A stretch of DNA of 64,000 bases from Plotosus lineatus (lineage: Eukaryota; Chordata; Actinopteri; Siluriformes; Plotosidae). Position 1 is the stretch's first letter; each line of letters starts with the position of its first letter. Shown here piece by piece: positions 61,243 through 64,000 of this stretch. The stretch lies in NCBI GenBank assembly GCA_024760905.1, contig CM045731.1, positions 19,535,001-19,599,000 of the forward strand, in the 5' to 3' direction. The position numbers and the translations under genes are program-made. The notes under the pieces were generated by a model. That model was given only the letters and a program-made list of their open reading frames with translations. It made no database searches and was not told the DNA's origin.

Positions 61243-61704
61243 CTCTGCTGGCTTCTGATCTATCGAGAGCTTAGACACATACAGAAAATATGAATATGAT
61301 AGCACAGCAAAATAAGGGCACAAACCTGCAGACGAGTGAGATGAAAGTCCCCATGCACCGAAGTGTGCTTTATATACCAAACCACATGATGTACAGAGTT
61401 CAGTAGAAAATGAGCACAGATCTCTCCCTCTCTTAAAGACATATAGATTTACTACAGCAATATGGACAAAAATTCATGTCACTATAGGGGCCTTCCACAG
61501 TATTTTTAAGCACAGATAGGACATTTTGAGAACTAAAACCTGTCCAAAAACTGTAAACAAATGTAGCATCCAAGTGTTTACCTGTACATTTGTAAACTCA
61601 TTGCATTCTGGTTATAGGAATTAAACCTGTGGGGACTTTTAAAGAGGTGAACATCTGAAATCTCTCCATAACTTGATAACCATAAAAATTGTATAATATT
61701 ATAT

Positions 61705-62285
61705 ACAGTCACTATTCGAGTTACAACCTAGATCGGTTCTGACCAACCAGTCGTAAGTCGGATATTACACAACGAAACCGAAACCATGAATTCATGTGAA
61801 ACATATTCTTCACCTGCACATTCTTTCAGCATGCGAAATAAACTTGTAGCCTTAATTTGCACCGCTCACATCACTCACATTTCTTTGACTTTTATCTTCC
61901 AACCACGTGTATAGCAACTTTCTCATCTCTGCAATCGGTCCTTCACGCTGTTTCGTGATGATAGTCGAGTTAATTGGGGCTGCTGCTTTCACTGCTTCCT
62001 TAATGCGGTACTAGTCCTTCAAAATTGTAGACACCGTAGAGTGGGAGAGATGGAGATCTCGAGCGATGGAATCTACTTTTTTTTCCCTCCTTCATACAGC
62101 TTTATCACTTTCATCTTCATCTCCAATAGTGCCTTCCTTGCTTTCTTGGAAGAATTGCCATCTGATGAATCGGACTTCCTCTTGGGGGCCATGGTAACGG
62201 TGTACAGTAAATGAATGGAAAATCGCTTTGTAAAAGAGATGTTTCTGCAACAGTGTAGTGGTAGAATGGTGTGAGTGTAAGATGT
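61705..62285 (-). pseudogene. Tigger/pogo-type transposase N-terminus
   Basis: On the minus strand from 62191 the reading is MAPKRKSDSSDGNSSKKARK, LLEMKMKVIKLYEGGKKK, then in a shifted frame VDSIARDLHLSHSTVSTIL, the psq-type helix-turn-helix of Tigger/CENP-B proteins. Remnants of the second DNA-binding domain follow towards 61860. The far end has CAGTCACTATTCGAGTTACA (from 61708), a Tigger-style terminus. The DDE domain is lacking. It lies beyond the SENP6 start. Confidence 0.75.
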
Positions 62286-62289
62286 ACAT

Positions 62290-62622
62290 CTTTTCCTTTC
62301 GGCTGTTCCCTTCAGGGGTCGCCACAGCAAATCATCTGCCTCCATCTCACCCTGTCCTCTGCATCTTCTACTCTTACTCCAATGACCTTCATGTCCGCCT
62401 TCACCACATCCATAAATCTCTTCTTTGGTCTTCCTCTAGGCCTTCTGCCTGGTAGTTCCAACCTCAGCATCCTACTACCAATATACTCACTATCCCTTCT
62501 TTGTACATGTCCAAACCATCTCAATCTAGCCTCTCTGACTGTGTCTCCAAAACATCTTACATGGGCTGTCCCTCTGATGTACTCATTCCTGATCCTATCC
62601 ATCCTCGTTACTCCCAAAGAGA
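62290..62622 (-). pseudogene. RTE LINE 3' fragment, 5'-truncated
   Basis: On the minus strand it reads [40 protein letters not shown] and RPKKRFMDVVKADMKVIGVR, ending CCGDP with the same 3' end as copies A and B. This C-terminal part is open over 100 codons. It is inserted beside the Tigger remnant and opposite in orientation to copies A and B. Confidence 0.9.
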
Positions 62623-62675
62623 ACCAATATCAATAAATACATATTCAATGGTATAAATGCTTATAATAACAATTA

Positions 62676-62808
62676 ATCCCCCCCAGTGCAGCTAACTGGG
62701 TTATCAAAGGCGGGCCATGTCTCTCACTGTCTATGGTGAGAGGCATGTAAAAGAACCATTGCTGACTTTCGTAAAGAGTAGGCTGCAAAGCCATCAGTGT
62801 GTTTCTGG
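62676..62808 (+). repeat. SINE-1 middle fragment
   Basis: CCCCAGTGCAGCTAACTGGG through CTGCAAAGCCATCAGTGTGT is the middle third of SINE-1. Head and tail are absent. Confidence 0.85.
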
Positions 62809-62879
62809 GGACAAGCAGCAAGCGTTCCCGCGTCCCAGTTAATCTTCTCTGGAAGAGCCCAATTGCTACACTACCCTAC

Positions 62880-62946
62880 GGGGATAAGATATGATGATGA
62901 ACAATTAAGCATTCAAAAAATAATGCATAAGATGTAAATAAAATAT

Positions 62947-62984
<38 letters not shown>

Positions 62985-63197
62985 GCGCACCTCACATAAA
63001 AATGTAAGTAGTTTTGATGGGGGGTTTTGGGTTGGCTTTTCTTTTTTTTTTTTTGCATAATTGGGCAATTGCCTGAATTTTTTCCCCTATTCTTCCTTAA
63101 TTTCCTTACTTTTTAATTCGATGAATAATAATAAAAAAAAAAGCGATGCACTGAAGCCGCAGGAATTGAAGCGCGAAGTAGCGAGGAATCCCTGTAT
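62880..63197. mobile_element. Tigger-like family D copy
   Basis: GATGCACTGAAGCCGCAGGA with GCGAAGTAGCGAGGAATCCC matches the right end at 36940-36985. A (CA)n tract occupies 62950-62981. A piece of the same family (AATGCTTATAATAACAATTA) lies at 62650-62675, separated by the SINE fragment. Confidence 0.6.
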
Positions 63198-63414
63198 ATA
63201 GTTTATTTAATATCTCGATAATCACAATATAAAACGTTCTCCCCCCCCTTTTCTTTTTTTTCTACACACAAAGGAATACATTACTAAATAAACAAACAAG
63301 TAGGAAAGTAAGTATTTTTTTTTATATTAATTCATCAAAAAAATATTTCCATCTAAATCAAATCTTTTGGCTAATTTATGGTAAAAGAGATGCACTGTAA
63401 AATCTATATAAATA

Positions 63415-63560
63415 CAGTGGTGCCTCGGTACTCGACCATAATTTGTTCCAGATGGCTGGTCACATTCCGATTTGGTCGATTTCCAAATCTGCTTTTCCAA
63501 TTACAAATAATGTAAATGGTCTTAATCCGTTCCGTTGTCTTTTGAACAGAAGTTAACGGT
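63415..63560 (+). mobile_element. Tigger-like end fragment (CAGTGGTGCCTCGG)
   Basis: CAGTGGTGCCTCGGTACTCG begins a stretch typical of the left part of a fish pogo-like inverted-repeat element. The matching right end is not in the window before the LTR. Confidence 0.55.
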
Positions 63561-63621
63561 ACCGTAACTCATACCATAGGTCCTCAAATGAAGTGAAAAA
63601 ATTATTGAATACAGTACATTA

Positions 63622-63648
63622 TGTTATGGTCTGTGTTGTGAGAGACTC

Positions 63649-63686
<38 letters not shown>

Positions 63687-64000
63687 AAGCTGGGGAGGGG
63701 CGTGGGTGTCACACGCAGGTGGAGCACTAAACACACACACCTGATTCCACTTAATCACGGGCTATAAAGACGAGCAGCATGCTCTTCCCGGTGCTAAACG
63801 ATTGCCCCTCTTCCCTGTGATCTCTCTGGCTCTCAGCTCCGTGCTCCACCAGTTCTCACTTTAGTTTGATTTCTGTGTTTCCCCACATCTGTAACAGTGA
63901 CTACAGTTTCCCCCTGCCCTAGTGCCTTTCCTGTGAACAATAAAGCGCATCCGTTTTCATCACACCCTGTGTTCTGCATTTTTGGGTTCCGCTGAATGTT
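63622..64000 (+). mobile_element. Gypsy-like LTR, running off the window
   Basis: The LTR starts TGTTATGGTC and includes a (CT)n tract (63653-63681), a TATA-like GCTATAAAGA (63761-63770) and a polyadenylation signal AATAAA (63939-63944). The layout is that of a Ty3/gypsy-type LTR. The 3' end and any internal genes lie beyond 64000, so I cannot tell a solo LTR from a full element. Confidence 0.7.

Noticed and set aside
1..64000. CRISPR arrays, bacterial-type operons, or other host genes besides SENP6
   Set aside because: No regularly spaced direct repeats, ribosome-binding-site-led gene clusters or other conserved vertebrate protein segments were seen on either strand.

Overview
The window looks like one stretch of a fish genome, most likely a ray-finned fish; the species cannot be told from the sequence. 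The evidence is a multi-exon vertebrate-type gene with canonical GT-AG introns, fish-type tRNA-derived SINEs, RTE and other non-LTR retrotransposons, Tc1, hAT and pogo/Tigger DNA transposons, a gypsy-like LTR, and many (CA)n and (TA)n tracts. There are no bacterial genes, operons or CRISPR arrays.

The only host gene I can support is SENP6 (SUMO-specific isopeptidase 6). It lies on the minus strand and fills almost the whole window, from a putative start codon at 61242 to the stop codon at 3410. I place 22 coding exons totalling about 3.2 kb (about 1,065 codons; human SENP6 is about 1,112 residues), only about 5-6% of the 57.8 kb span. The exons encode, in order, a basic N-terminal region, a C-x2-C-x9-C-x2-C zinc-ribbon-like motif, a SUMO-interacting motif built across an exon junction, a conserved middle region, and the ULP1-type cysteine protease domain. 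The triad is split over three exons: His in 14515-14840, Asp in 6349-6417, Cys in 6068-6218. Exon phases agree at 18 of 21 junctions. The three mismatches (61176/58092, 46561/41580, 14397/7852) show where small exons remain unplaced.

Introns are of two kinds. Several are compact (about 85-170 bp) and free of transposons. The others are swollen by nested elements: a broken hAT of 2.76 kb, two near-full-length but dead RTE elements of about 3.1 kb on the same strand, two copies of a second EN-RT LINE, an older decayed LINE, three Tc1-like elements, a THAP-like domain, several families of Tigger-like inverted-repeat elements, and at least seven copies of one tRNA-headed SINE. That SINE shares its 3' end, and part of its body, with the RTE element, so RTE probably supplied the enzymes that moved it. 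Sequence below 3410 is 3' UTR plus downstream repeats; sequence above 61242 is 5' flank or 5' UTR with a Tigger remnant, and a gypsy-like LTR runs off the right edge.

I found no undescribed biological system. The best leads concern how repeats meet the gene: a (TG)n tract that replaces the pyrimidine tract of the catalytic-cysteine exon, a Tc1 end about 30 bp from a splice acceptor, two direct RTE copies whose recombination would delete four exons in frame, and two inverted-repeat structures. All comparisons with known families come from recall, not from alignment. Transposon boundaries are approximate unless a target-site duplication is given.
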